Part shown: one piece after another, positions 23,901 through 33,133 of the stretch
How positions within the stretch are numbered: the stretch's first letter is position 1
How the letters are laid out: every line of letters starts with the position of its first letter
Virus record (IMG/VR): IMGVR_UViG_3300047666_000567
Coordinates: 1-42,733 of that record
Length of the DNA stretch: 42,733 nt
Source: a virus
Direction: 5' to 3' (one strand)
Position numbers and translations under genes: made by a program
The notes under the pieces: model-generated
Told to the model about the DNA's origin: nothing
The model's input: the letters and a program-made list of their open reading frames with translations, nothing else
Database searches by the model: none

Positions 23901-26900
23901 GATTGACTGATGAGGATGCCATTATCGAAGCGGCAGAAGATTGGGTCGCTGAAAATTATCCTGACTTTGATACGGGATCGCTAGATCAGCCAACATCAGA
24001 GGATATGGATGAGGCGGTTGATGGCAATGTTCTGCCCGTGGCGCAGTATTATGCGCGTCAAATTTCCAGTTTATTGAATGGCGGCGAAGAAACGGTTCTT
24101 GAGGTATTCGTTCGCACAGAAAAACCGTTTGTTGTTGGCGGTGACAATTCACCGTTCATGGAATTTGTTGATTTTAAGGGGCTGGAAGGTCGCGCCATTG
24201 ATCAAGTCGCAGATAATGAAGGCATTACTGCGCAAGAAGTGATGGATGCGCGCGATGATTATGAAGACCAGATTGATGAGGCTCGATGGGATTTAGAGTC
24301 CGAAACTGAGAACCCCTTAATATCTGCAGTTCAAGATGTTGCAGCTCGTTATGATCTTGATGCCTCTGATTTAATGGCTGATCTTTCTGAAATTGCCTCT
24401 GAGGGTGCGGACCATAGCACGCTTGAAAAGATCATGCGCGGCAGCAAAGGTCTGATGTACGCTGAAGATCCGGAAACTGGCGACACTATTGGCTACCAAG
24501 TGCTTGCTGAAATTATCGAGGCGCTGGGTTTTGACAGCATTATCCTGAAAAATGCAGATCAGCGTTTTGAGAATATGGACATCGATCCCGATACTGCTCA
24601 CGTCCATGTTTTTGACAGTCACAACACCAACATCAAGTCGGTCGACAATCAAGGCACGTTCGACGCGAACGATCCGCGGATACTGTTTCAACAGGACGGG
24701 CCTGAACAGCCTCTTGCTGTGGCTCACAACATCAGTGCGCGGGGCCTGCAGATCGCGGATGGCCTTGGTGGGCTTGCTGCGCCCTCTTTGGGCGTGGTTC
24801 GCGCTGACATCGGGCCTCTGGATGGCTTTGGGGAGATCACGCTGATCGCTGGTCCTGAGTTGGCAGATCCAAAACAGTCCGGCGTCCGGGCGTTTAATGC
24901 TGATGTGTACTCAGTGCGCCAGCCACGCGCGCTCACTGCGATCACGAAAAAAGACAAGGCCACGATCGAGAAGCGTCTGGACCCTGCAGCTGAGGAATTG
25001 GGCGGGCGTTTTTACGATCTGGACACCAATGACTTTGAGCGCGGTGGCCTGACGTATCTGGCGGATCAGCCTGAGGTCAAGCTGGCCTATCTGCGCGATC
25101 AGGGTATCTCGTTTCGCGTTCCTATGACAAAGCTGCCTGAGGTTCCCAAGGATCTGAGGCGGATCGTTTCGGGGCAGATCTTCGAGGTTCGCAAAGACCC
25201 AAAAATGATGGCGGCAATTACGGATCACTTTGGCCGATTGGCTGATGAGTTGATTGAGCGGCTTCCTGAAAAGTTCTCTGACCGTCCATCGACCCCGTAT
25301 TTTGAGGCTGACGGCACGCCGGAAACCAATCAATTTAATCGACTGGTCAACAACATTGCGACATCAAAGGGGGCTCGAAAGCCTGATTACTTTGCGGCGC
25401 GCTCGGCTCTGGCCAAAAAGATCGAAGCCACAAATACACGACAAAGCGACTTCCTTGGATGGGTGGAGGATCAGTTTTCTGGAAACACTGGCGGCCTGTT
25501 CTTTGAAAAGCCAAACGGCAGGCGGGTGCCTTACGATCTGGATGAGCTGGTGCGTTTCATGCGCGGCAAGGTGCGTGATGCTGAGGGCTTCAATTTTGGG
25601 ATCGGGAATATCCGCTCAAACATGGCGCGCGAATTCACAAGCATAAGCCAGGTCAAGGGCGCTCGATCTGACATCGTGACAAAGGCTGAATTCGAGGTTG
25701 TCAAAAAAGAGGTCGGGGCTGAATTCGAGGCGCTGATGGATAGGTTAAAGCCACACCTTCATGGGTCAGATGGATATGGGCATTTCAATCGGGCGTCTGA
25801 GTTTCTTGGCGATATGGCCAAGGGCAACATGCGTGAATGGGCCGGCGATAACATGGTCGCGCCTTTAACGCCTGAGCTGACAACTGACATTCGATCGTTC
25901 CTTTCCAAGCTCAAGGTTCTGCCGACTGAGTATTTCGAGGTGAAAATGCAGCGGGCAGTCAACCTGTCTGAGTTTTCCACGGCTCTGGTTCCCAAGTCCG
26001 CAAGTCCTGAGACTGTAAAGCTGCTGAAAAGCCACGGGATACAGGTCCGCCGATACGATGGAAGCGGTGACACGGGGCGGGCTGAAGCAATGGCTGCGCT
26101 CAATCCTAAGACGTTTTTCCAGCGTGAGGATAAAGGACCGCGCGGGTCGATCATCCTGCCAAGGGGCGGTCTGACTGAGGGCGAAACCGTCATTAACCTG
26201 TTTGAGAGTGCAAACCTGTCGACGTTCCTTCACGAGTCCGGTCACTTCTTTCTGGAAGCGTTTACTCAAATGGCCACCTCGCCTAATGCGCCTCAAGCAA
26301 TGCGCGATGATCTGAACGTGATCCATAAATTTTTGGGTGTTGAGGATGGGTTCAGCCTTGTCCGGGATCAGCATGAAACTTGGGCGCGCGGGTTTGAGGC
26401 GTATCTGATGGAGGGCAAAGCTCCATCGCTTGAGTTGGCGTCGTCGTTTGCTCGGTTCAAAACGTGGCTGTCACGTATCTACAAGTCGATCGCCGGTTTG
26501 AACGTAAAGCTCACGCCTGAAATTCGTGAGGTCATGGATCGGATGCTGGCAACGGATTCTGAGATCGCGGCCATGCGCTCTGATTTGGGCATGAAGCCAC
26601 TGTTCACTGATGCGGCGCCGGTCGGGATGTCTGACGCTGACTTTGCCACCTATCAGCGCATGGCGCGGCGTAGCGTCGAGCAAGCTGAGGCCTCACTGAT
26701 GAACCGGACGATGGAAAAGGTTCGTCGTGAAACTCAGGCATGGTTCAAAGAAGAAAAGGAATCCGTTCGCGTCGAGGTCGAGGCCAGCGCGAACCGGATG
26801 CCAGTTTATCGCCTGACCGAATTGGCAACCAATCAAAAGATGCTGGGCGATACTGATGAGGCGGTTCCTGACATTCAGATCGATCGTGATCAGCTGGTCG

Positions 26901-29900
26901 AGCAGTTTGGTGAAGGTGTGATCGCTGAGCTAAGCCGTGCACGTATCGGCGGCCGGCGCGCGATCTATACCAAGGGTGGTGAAAGCCCGGGCATGGTTGC
27001 GGAAATGTTTGGGTTCTCGACTGCGCTTGATATGGTCGAGGCGCTTCAGAACGCTGGCAAGCGCAAGGAATTTATTGCCACTGAAGTCGATCGCGTAATG
27101 ACAAGCCGGCACGGTGATCCGCTCAATGATGGATCGATCGAGGAAGCTGCGGCGCTGGCCGTCCACTCAGATCAACAATCTGCGATGGTAACGGCTGAGG
27201 CGCGGGCGATTGCCAAGCGTCTGGGCCGCCCTACGCGCGACATAAAGGCCAAGGTTTACGTTGCTAGGGCGCGCGACATGCTGGGCCGGATGTCAGTGCG
27301 TGAGGCGTCTCGTCCTGCCTCCTTCTTGCAGGCTGAACGTCGCGCTGCCAAAACTGCAGAACAAGCGTTTGCTCGGGTCGCGCGCGGGGGCAAGAACGTC
27401 GAGCCTGCCTTGGCTGCAGCGATGCAGGCAAAGGAACAACAGATCCTCAACGGGTTCCTCTATCGTGAGGCGCGCGACTTTGAGACATTGTTGAATCGCG
27501 GGCGCGACCGGATGCAGTCTTATTCCAAGGCAACGGTGCGCGCCAAGGTTGGGCTTTCCTCTGTCGATCCTGTGACTGGTGATATTGTCGCTGGTCATAT
27601 TGAGCAGATCGATGCGCTGCTTGATCGTTTTGACTTCAGGTCCAGATCCAAAAAGCAGATCGAGAATAACGAGGCGCTGCGCAGCTACATCGATCGCATG
27701 ATTGCTGACGGGCGCGGTGATGAGCTTTCCATAGATCAAAAGTTTGTGGATGGCAGTTTGCGGACTCACTACTCTCGTTTGTCAGTGAATGATCTGAATG
27801 GTCTGTTTGATACGATCGCCAACATCGATCACATGGGCCGGCGCCGTGCTGTCTTGGTGGATCGTGCGCGACGTCGTGATCTGAATGAGGTCGCGTCTCG
27901 TGTTTCTATGTTGGTTCGTGAGCGGTTTGGATCTGACAAGCTGGACAAACAAAGTGGCCAAGCCAAAAACTTCTTCAATCTTTTGCTGCGGGTCGACACT
28001 ATTTCTGCAGACATCGACAAGTCTGAAATGGGTGACTTTTATGACGCCATCAAGCGACCTTTGGATGAGGGTGCAAGCCTTGAACAGCGGATGAATTCCG
28101 AGTCTGCGGTGCGGGTCGATGAGATCTTCAGCGCGTATTCATCAAAGGAAAAGGCCACCTTTAACAAGCCTGTTTCTGTGCTTGGCGCAAACGGACACCC
28201 TTGGACAAAGCAACAGATTTTGTCGGTCGCCCTGAACACTGGCAACGCCTCAAACCGTGTCCGGGTTCTTGATCGACGGGTTGAAAAGTCCGTTCGCCTG
28301 ACTGAGCCTCAGCTTGATGCTTTGCTTGGCACAATGGAGAAAAAAGACTGGGATTTTGTTCAGTCGGTTTGGGATTATGTTGACGGATTCAAAAAGCAAT
28401 CCTTTGACACCGCTGAGCGAATGACCGGCGTAAGGCCAAAGTCACAAGACGCGCAAGCCTTCACCAATGTTCATGGCTCGTATCGCGGTGGATACTATCC
28501 GGTTTCCTATGATCCATCGAAGTCTCAAGCTGCTGCGCGCGATGTCGACAGCACGCTGGACGACATGATGTCGACGGGTCGGGGCTCTGCGGCCAAGGTT
28601 GCGGACGGGTTTACAAAGGATCGCGCTGCGAACGGTGGCGGCCGGGCTTTGAATTACGACTTCTCAGTAATGATGAAACACACGCGCGACACTACTCGAC
28701 TGATAGCAATGGGCGAACCTGTGCAGAACGCGCGCCGGATCTTGGGCCATGCTGGGGTCAATGCAGCTTTTCGAGAGGGTGGCGTTTCAAACCTGCTATC
28801 CACGCTCGATCTGTTCCTGCAAGACATCGCGTCTGGGCCTCTTTACAATAACGATGCCATCAATTCCGTGTCTCGAATAATCAAAAACAACTTCACCATG
28901 TCGAGGCTGTCTTTTAACTTCAAGACGGTTGCCCTGCAGGTCACTGGTTTAGGCCAGTCTGCTGCGGTCATTGGTAAGATGAACATGGTCAAGGGTCTGG
29001 CCGAATACACTCGGCGCCCAATCGACATCAAAAACGAGGTCATGGCGAAGTCACCATTCATGGCCGAACGTCAGACTACTTTTCAAAAAGACGTTTACGA
29101 CATGGCAGACGAGATGAGGCAGGCGTCACCAATCGCGAACAAGCGGCGCCAAACGCAAGAGCTTGTTTCCAAGGCTGGCTTTTTCGCAATGGTTAAAACT
29201 CAATTTCACGTTGTCGACATGCCCACCTGGTTGGGTGCGTATCAAGCTGAGATTAAACGCAACGGCAATGATGAAGCTAAGGCAATCCATTTTGCGGATC
29301 GCATGGTAGATCGATCGCAGGGCGGTGGCTTCATGACAGATCGAAACTCACTTGAGCGCGGGACTTTATCGAAGAACGTAAGGCAGGCTGATTTTGTACG
29401 CCTCTGGACGACACTCGGCGGCTACATGGTGACAAAGATGAACCGCATATATTTGGCAAAACAGTTTGGTTTGCGCGATATGAGTGAAGCAGAATATGCT
29501 TATCAAAAGGTTCTTGCTGCCGCAAATATGGCGTCGGATCTTGCGCTCTTGATGGTGTGGGAATCGGTCTCAATGGGCTTGATCTATGCGGGCCTTGAAG
29601 CTCTGGGCGATGGCTTTGACGATGATGAAGCTGATGAGCTGCGCAACTTTTTGATGAAAGAGACGGTCGGATCTGTTCTCGGCGGCGTTCCATTTGTGCG
29701 CGAAAGCGTCGGGGCATTTAACGGGTACGGCGCGGGCGGCGTTCTTTCATCAGCTCTTGAGATACCTGCAAACATTATGATCCAAGCCAGTCAGGGAGAT
29801 AACGATAAGCAGTTCCGGCGCGCGATTGCGGACTCTGTTGGTATCATGACCGGGATGCCAACAACTCAGACCATGCGGATTATTGAGGAATTACTGGAAG

Positions 29901-29956
29901 GCGATAAGGGGTCTATAGTTGAGGCCACCATTGGTCGGAATCCACTGACATATTGA
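20972..29956 (+). CDS. Giant polyvalent ejection protein (ART-like and zincin domains)
   Basis: 2994 residues, 21 percent of the genome, in the position of T7 gp16. Visible parts: helical start; Gly/Ala-rich hydrophobic segments (about 300-450) that could span membranes; an ADP-ribosyltransferase-like polyvalent domain (about 905-1245) opening with SFHGTTHQFEEFD and NYFTTSEA and ending with GTFDANDPRILFQQDG; a second conserved block starting NISARGLQIADGLGGLAAPS (1253 on); a zincin-like domain with HESGH at 1754-1758; and a long helical C-terminal region with a hydrophobic stretch near 2860-2880. Probably carried in the virion and injected, modifying or cleaving host proteins on entry. No frameshift is seen over 9 kb. 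Confidence 0.8.
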   Translation: MNTLFGENLFAKHFDAMEQRQAQQRSTQLVLATPEPEATTEALNLGNELGIPPQAVQGAPETFRTQAQQLRSTTALRGAPLISDWLGDTINGSIAKDDLENLTWWEKSLPAIGDFALRQVGEDEDDKFRNEGILSLAGRRGQELAAGLTNMLAGIPEGAAILGALNDRFDRSSADYTDALAVTTEAEGQMLTARIAEIESTLNPTERPAREDRLNSNQKDVLEAEFVRLIQRQNQLGLMAGSGGVDAMREDASAQRAAGLGPDGEVVPAADRPIFAYGDVVREASASLVGVAPEDNSLGSLLSEGAGSLIGIIAATLVGGVPAGMGVGVSAGASGQYEEAISFGASEEDALRSAGLGGLIGATEIIPIGRALDILPSGIKSRLSGIIGARLASVFSSGGEEAVQEALATIASNMVAAGVYDPERGILDGAGTAALVGAILGGGLGGTVGTSQPNVRLMSDIVAAATAGNTAGVIDQIDEMAGASQVRERSPERFQQALEAAGVDGQPLYVPAEGLQEYFQAKDITLDDETLRAWGIEPDDYAEKLASGGDITVPVSTYATRIQGTEDAAWFRDNATFTADEMSVSEAADFNASVAETMEQAFAEAETARLSEAETRADDVQIYDQVFSDLRAAGRSPDVAKNEATVWSSFWRTMGERYGETALSLAQSMGVQIRGPQTPEVARRRDQTDRMLNTLRSRGEKALRPTGMGILDFVRDMGGVRDLGGDVESMDAPKGIVSETRAQGIERQSQPDLSGSTDFTGRGVGLDEIGRAMIEAGYFPEFAGGADIQADGTVVDEAAIALDAISEAIGGRERYIEGEGPDADLTAFSEQLSEQGIDISMSNDDIMAALKDGQPGGQSGQDGQTYDQNGQLITDTPEFRAWAGTDEVLDPDEVNFQDFTGPGPWVMRSFHGTTHQFEEFDASIKGTKEGQFGAVNYFTTSEADASGNYGANGPDLTNRIENMQERAEGNLESALEGLTDEDAIIEAAEDWVAENYPDFDTGSLDQPTSEDMDEAVDGNVLPVAQYYARQISSLLNGGEETVLEVFVRTEKPFVVGGDNSPFMEFVDFKGLEGRAIDQVADNEGITAQEVMDARDDYEDQIDEARWDLESETENPLISAVQDVAARYDLDASDLMADLSEIASEGADHSTLEKIMRGSKGLMYAEDPETGDTIGYQVLAEIIEALGFDSIILKNADQRFENMDIDPDTAHVHVFDSHNTNIKSVDNQGTFDANDPRILFQQDGPEQPLAVAHNISARGLQIADGLGGLAAPSLGVVRADIGPLDGFGEITLIAGPELADPKQSGVRAFNADVYSVRQPRALTAITKKDKATIEKRLDPAAEELGGRFYDLDTNDFERGGLTYLADQPEVKLAYLRDQGISFRVPMTKLPEVPKDLRRIVSGQIFEVRKDPKMMAAITDHFGRLADELIERLPEKFSDRPSTPYFEADGTPETNQFNRLVNNIATSKGARKPDYFAARSALAKKIEATNTRQSDFLGWVEDQFSGNTGGLFFEKPNGRRVPYDLDELVRFMRGKVRDAEGFNFGIGNIRSNMAREFTSISQVKGARSDIVTKAEFEVVKKEVGAEFEALMDRLKPHLHGSDGYGHFNRASEFLGDMAKGNMREWAGDNMVAPLTPELTTDIRSFLSKLKVLPTEYFEVKMQRAVNLSEFSTALVPKSASPETVKLLKSHGIQVRRYDGSGDTGRAEAMAALNPKTFFQREDKGPRGSIILPRGGLTEGETVINLFESANLSTFLHESGHFFLEAFTQMATSPNAPQAMRDDLNVIHKFLGVEDGFSLVRDQHETWARGFEAYLMEGKAPSLELASSFARFKTWLSRIYKSIAGLNVKLTPEIREVMDRMLATDSEIAAMRSDLGMKPLFTDAAPVGMSDADFATYQRMARRSVEQAEASLMNRTMEKVRRETQAWFKEEKESVRVEVEASANRMPVYRLTELATNQKMLGDTDEAVPDIQIDRDQLVEQFGEGVIAELSRARIGGRRAIYTKGGESPGMVAEMFGFSTALDMVEALQNAGKRKEFIATEVDRVMTSRHGDPLNDGSIEEAAALAVHSDQQSAMVTAEARAIAKRLGRPTRDIKAKVYVARARDMLGRMSVREASRPASFLQAERRAAKTAEQAFARVARGGKNVEPALAAAMQAKEQQILNGFLYREARDFETLLNRGRDRMQSYSKATVRAKVGLSSVDPVTGDIVAGHIEQIDALLDRFDFRSRSKKQIENNEALRSYIDRMIADGRGDELSIDQKFVDGSLRTHYSRLSVNDLNGLFDTIANIDHMGRRRAVLVDRARRRDLNEVASRVSMLVRERFGSDKLDKQSGQAKNFFNLLLRVDTISADIDKSEMGDFYDAIKRPLDEGASLEQRMNSESAVRVDEIFSAYSSKEKATFNKPVSVLGANGHPWTKQQILSVALNTGNASNRVRVLDRRVEKSVRLTEPQLDALLGTMEKKDWDFVQSVWDYVDGFKKQSFDTAERMTGVRPKSQDAQAFTNVHGSYRGGYYPVSYDPSKSQAAARDVDSTLDDMMSTGRGSAAKVADGFTKDRAANGGGRALNYDFSVMMKHTRDTTRLIAMGEPVQNARRILGHAGVNAAFREGGVSNLLSTLDLFLQDIASGPLYNNDAINSVSRIIKNNFTMSRLSFNFKTVALQVTGLGQSAAVIGKMNMVKGLAEYTRRPIDIKNEVMAKSPFMAERQTTFQKDVYDMADEMRQASPIANKRRQTQELVSKAGFFAMVKTQFHVVDMPTWLGAYQAEIKRNGNDEAKAIHFADRMVDRSQGGGFMTDRNSLERGTLSKNVRQADFVRLWTTLGGYMVTKMNRIYLAKQFGLRDMSEAEYAYQKVLAAANMASDLALLMVWESVSMGLIYAGLEALGDGFDDDEADELRNFLMKETVGSVLGGVPFVRESVGAFNGYGAGGVLSSALEIPANIMIQASQGDNDKQFRRAIADSVGIMTGMPTTQTMRIIEELLEGDKGSIVEATIGRNPLTY

Positions 29957-30025
29957 TAAGAAACTATCGCTCACTGCAAAATACCGCTACCCATAAACCC
30001 AAGATCAAGATGAAAGGCAGACAAA

Positions 30026-31882
30026 ATGACAATATCTAGTGTCCTAAGGCGCGCGGGGCCATTTAACGGCAACGGTTCAACCACGGTATTTGCGCGTGAA
30101 TTTATGGTCTTGGACGCGGATCACCTGAAGGTTTACCAAACGATTGCCGGCGTAACGACTGAGGTGACGTCTGGCATTTCTAAAGATGGGATAGGAACGG
30201 ATGCTGGGAACGTCACGTTTTCGACGGCGCCTGCAATTGGAACGCAGATCACGATTTTGCGCGAGATACCTTTGGTTCAGGAGACGGACTATTCCAACCA
30301 GGGCTCGGTCGAGCCTGAGCGCGTCGAGGATGATTTCGACCTTCAAGAAATGAAAATGCAGGAGCTTTCTGAAACTCTTGGCCGAGCTTTGAGGCTGCCG
30401 ATTACAAGCTCTCTCACTAATCTTGTGATCCCAGATCCGGTTTCAGGAAAAACCATTGTTGGGAAAGCTGACGGGACTGGATGGGAGGACGGCCCAACTG
30501 CGGCGCAGATTGCTGCGGCAAACGCTGAGGCTTTAGCGGCTGCGGCGTCGGCTACGGCTGCAAGTGGTTTTTCAACGGCAGCGGGTCTCAGTGCGGACGA
30601 AGCGGCTGCGTATGCAGCGGGCTTGATCGGCGGCACTGGGGTCACAAGTGACTTTACAGTTACCGCTGCAAACGGTGGAACCGTCTTTACAATCTCGGCA
30701 CTTAGCGCGACGATCCATAGCAGTCTGGTTAATTTATCTTTTGCCTACGCTGGCGCGGCTGATGTGACTATTGCAAACCTAGCTGTATCTTCCACCTATG
30801 TTTACCTAGATAGCTCGGGCGTTTTGCAGCAACAGGGCACTACCCCTACGCGAGAAGACTGGTCACGGAAAGTCTTCTTGGTGCGTATTGCTGTGGATAC
30901 CGCTGCCGGAACAGTTATCGGGTTTGAGTATCTAAGCAATACAATCGGGCATTACTCGAACACGATACGAGATTTTTATAATACGCTGTTGGCCCAAGGG
31001 ATACCGTTTAAGCTCGGTCAAGCTATCACGGGTAACGCTGGCAATTTGAAATGGGGCGTGGGCGCTGGCAAGGCCTTTGAGCTTGGCGGTTCTGGCGATA
31101 TTCATAACCCCAACTTTGTAGATTTTGATGCAGTCGCAAACGCAGAATACACTTTGATGGAACGCACGCTGGCCGGAACTGGCGGACAGACGGACCTCGT
31201 AAAGTTCTGGGACAACGCGGGTTCGATCACGGCCTTGGGTTCAGGGACTTTTGTTGCGCACAGGCTCTACCGCTTTAGCAGCGGCAACTTTGTCATTCAG
31301 TACGGGCAGGGTAACTACGCCAATCTCGCCCTTGCAAAAGTAGGGGTATTGCAGGAAGAATATGTATTAAACCCTCTCCTAGTAAACGCGACTTTCTTTG
31401 GCTGGTGGTTCATCGGGCAAACGGCTTCAAACTCTCTCGGCGTAGATGGCCTAACGAAGTTTACAGAATACACTATCGGCGCGCAGGGCGGGAGTGCCAA
31501 CGCACTATTTGCAACGTTGGCAAGCCCTGCGTTTACGGGCGTACCTACCGCACCAACGGCAACCGCAGGGACGGACACAACGCAGTTAGCGACAACGGCT
31601 TTTGTACAAGCTGACCGTCCTGCCGTGGGAGAAGTCGGTTCGTCTGCAAAAGTTGCAAGGTATTCAGCCGTTCAACACAACATTGGCGACACGGTGTCTG
31701 GGTCATTGCTTTTTACATATGAGACTTACAGTTCTGCCGACGAGGAAGGCAATAGCTTTTCAGGTGCTTTTAGCGCAGAGACTATCGCCGCAACAGGGTT
31801 GTCGGGAACTTGGCAGTGGGAATCGGCGGGAAGTCGAACCGGAACCATAACACGGGCTGGATCAGCCTTGAGGATTTCATAA
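30026..31882 (+). CDS. Tail fibre with T7 gp17-like N-terminus
   Basis: 618 residues, start preceded by GAAAGGC. Residues 1-130 match the T7 fibre anchoring domain: VLRRAGPFNGNGSTTVFAREF, LKVYQT, DYSNQGSVEPERVEDDFD. An Ala-rich segment (about 155-205) and a beta-rich shaft follow, with the common fibre-repeat wording ASPAFTGVPTAPTATAGTDT and QLATTAFVQ (about 505-540). The C-terminal domain of about 70 residues would contact the host. The preceding 69 bases hold nothing beyond the ribosome binding site. The stop overlaps the next gene by one base. Confidence 0.88.
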   Translation: MTISSVLRRAGPFNGNGSTTVFAREFMVLDADHLKVYQTIAGVTTEVTSGISKDGIGTDAGNVTFSTAPAIGTQITILREIPLVQETDYSNQGSVEPERVEDDFDLQEMKMQELSETLGRALRLPITSSLTNLVIPDPVSGKTIVGKADGTGWEDGPTAAQIAAANAEALAAAASATAASGFSTAAGLSADEAAAYAAGLIGGTGVTSDFTVTAANGGTVFTISALSATIHSSLVNLSFAYAGAADVTIANLAVSSTYVYLDSSGVLQQQGTTPTREDWSRKVFLVRIAVDTAAGTVIGFEYLSNTIGHYSNTIRDFYNTLLAQGIPFKLGQAITGNAGNLKWGVGAGKAFELGGSGDIHNPNFVDFDAVANAEYTLMERTLAGTGGQTDLVKFWDNAGSITALGSGTFVAHRLYRFSSGNFVIQYGQGNYANLALAKVGVLQEEYVLNPLLVNATFFGWWFIGQTASNSLGVDGLTKFTEYTIGAQGGSANALFATLASPAFTGVPTAPTATAGTDTTQLATTAFVQADRPAVGEVGSSAKVARYSAVQHNIGDTVSGSLLFTYETYSSADEEGNSFSGAFSAETIAATGLSGTWQWESAGSRTGTITRAGSALRIS

Positions 31883-32097
31883 TGGCTATTCAGATAACAG
31901 AAGTAAGAAACGCCCAATCGCTTCAAGCTGACAATCTGCGAATGGAAGTTGAAATCAATCACCCAAGGTTTGGCTGGATACCTTACACGCTTAACCCGTG
32001 GGATACCGACCAGACTATTAACAACGAAGATTTGCTTGCCCTAATTGGAACGGACTTTGCTGCTTACGAAGAACCCGCCGAGCAGGTAGACTTATGA
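31882..32097 (+). CDS. Small fibre-associated protein
   Basis: 71 residues. Start at 31882 (TAATG overlap with the fibre stop) is preferred to a longer frame beginning inside the fibre gene. The core EINHPRFGWIPYTLNPWDTD followed by INNEDLLALIG is a pattern seen at the end of some tail fibres or in fibre-assembly genes. Acidic end. Probably helps fold or decorate the fibre; not certain. Confidence 0.6.
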   Translation: MAIQITEVRNAQSLQADNLRMEVEINHPRFGWIPYTLNPWDTDQTINNEDLLALIGTDFAAYEEPAEQVDL

Positions 32098-32300
32098 ACA
32101 ACACCGTCACAGCCGCCGTAGGCAGCTCCGCATTAACCTTTCCTATCTGGAGCGTGTTCTTAACTCATGGCTGGTCATTTTTAATCGCGGTGCTGGGCGC
32201 TGCGGTTCTCATCACGACGCTCTGGAAAAACATTCTGGACGTTAGGATTAAACGTAAACAGAAAGCCCTGCTTGAACTGGAACTGGAAAACCTGAAATGA
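32094..32300 (+). CDS. Putative holin
   Basis: 68 residues. One clear membrane span (about 28-45, SFLIAVLGAAVLITTLW), possibly preceded by a weaker one (about 11-24), then a basic helical tail KRKQKALLELELENLK. Its start overlaps the previous stop, and its stop overlaps the endolysin start (ATGA). Size, topology and position next to endolysin and spanins support holin function, without a specific family match. Confidence 0.7.
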   Translation: MNNTVTAAVGSSALTFPIWSVFLTHGWSFLIAVLGAAVLITTLWKNILDVRIKRKQKALLELELENLK

Positions 32301-32926
32301 AAAGATCATACGCCCATTACTCAGATGTACCCGCAAAAGATTGGCCTTGGGCTTCGTTCTCGCCCCGTGAGATCGCGTCTAAAGGTGAGGGCGCTCTCAA
32401 GACTGACAGCGGCGCAATGGACATGCTGCAAAGTCTGCGTGACGACCTTGGCCAGCCGATGTTGGTAACGAGTGCCTACCGCTCCCCCGCGCACAACAGA
32501 AGCGTCGGCGGCGCTCGTGCCAGTAAGCATATGGAGGCCACTGCGTTTGACATTCGCATGGACAACTTTGATCCCCATGTGTTCGAGGCTGCTGCGCGCA
32601 AAGCAGGGTTTTTAGGGTTTGGCTACTACCCAAAGTCAGGCTTCATGCACATCGACACCGGACCCGCTCGATCATGGGGAACCCATTGGCCCGAGACTGC
32701 AAACGACCTTCCTGTTGAGCGGCCTGTCGTGCCTGAGACTTTGGCCCAAGACAACGAAGCAAAAGCTGCTGCAGGTGTTGGCTTGTCCGGCGCTGTCGCT
32801 GTGGCTGCGGATCATTTGCCTGCTGCGGGTTCGCTGCTCGGAGGACTTGCTCCTGTGGCCCAAGCTATCGCCGTGGCTGTGGCCGCGCTGTTGATTGTCT
32901 ACCTTATCTGGAAGCGTTCACGATGA
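32297..32926 (+). CDS. M15-family endolysin with C-terminal membrane anchor
   Basis: 209 residues. Peptidase_M15 domain (about 15-130) with the zinc/catalytic set H78 and D85 in SKHMEATAFDIRM and H118/D120 in GFMHIDTG, plus SAYRSPAHN (59-67) typical of the fold. A linker follows and then hydrophobic segments, the last about 186-205 ending in KRSR. The enzyme would cleave peptide cross-bridges of peptidoglycan at lysis. The C-terminal span without an N-terminal signal suggests it stays attached to the inner membrane until released or depolarised. Translation is coupled to the holin. Confidence 0.85.
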   Translation: MKRSYAHYSDVPAKDWPWASFSPREIASKGEGALKTDSGAMDMLQSLRDDLGQPMLVTSAYRSPAHNRSVGGARASKHMEATAFDIRMDNFDPHVFEAAARKAGFLGFGYYPKSGFMHIDTGPARSWGTHWPETANDLPVERPVVPETLAQDNEAKAAAGVGLSGAVAVAADHLPAAGSLLGGLAPVAQAIAVAVAALLIVYLIWKRSR

Positions 32927-32997
32927 GGATTGATTGGGGCTTTTTGTTCTTGGTGATCGGGCTTGTGGTCGCGGGTGTCTATTTGGGGGTCACGTGA
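32923..32997 (+). CDS. Tiny hydrophobic peptide in the lysis cassette
   Basis: 24 residues (MRIDWGFLFLVIGLVVAGVY then LGVT), a single membrane span. The ATG overlaps the endolysin TGA, which argues for coupled translation. It could modulate the holin or be a small holin/antiholin itself. The small size leaves some doubt that it is a gene. Confidence 0.45.
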   Translation: MRIDWGFLFLVIGLVVAGVYLGVT

Positions 32998-33015
32998 CGT
33001 AGACACCGGCCAGGA

Positions 33016-33039
33016 TATAATGTGGCGCGACATGCGCCA
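33016..33039 (+). promoter_or_regulatory. Perfect -10 box with adjoining hairpin
   Basis: TATAAT at 33016-33021 matches the -10 consensus exactly; the best -35 is a weak GTGACG at 32995-33000, 15 bases upstream. Immediately after, TGGCGC (33023-33028) and GCGCCA (33034-33039) form a six-pair hairpin at the expected transcript start. This may give the spanin genes a separate structured message. Confidence 0.4.
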
Positions 33040-33067
33040 ACAAACATAAAAAGAAAGGTACTGCACC

Positions 33068-33133
33068 ATGAAAAAAGGAACGCGCAAGCCAACCTCGAAA
33101 CCGAAGCCGCCTAAAACAACAAAGGGTTACTAG
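33068..33133 (+). CDS. Tiny Lys/Pro-rich peptide
   Basis: 21 residues (MKKGTRKPTSKPKPPKTTKG and a final Tyr), strongly basic. AAGAAAGG about nine bases upstream is a good ribosome binding site, and its stop is directly followed by the GTG start of the spanin gene, so the spacing looks deliberate. Could bind nucleic acid or membrane, or act as a leader peptide. Function unknown. Confidence 0.5.
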   Translation: MKKGTRKPTSKPKPPKTTKGY

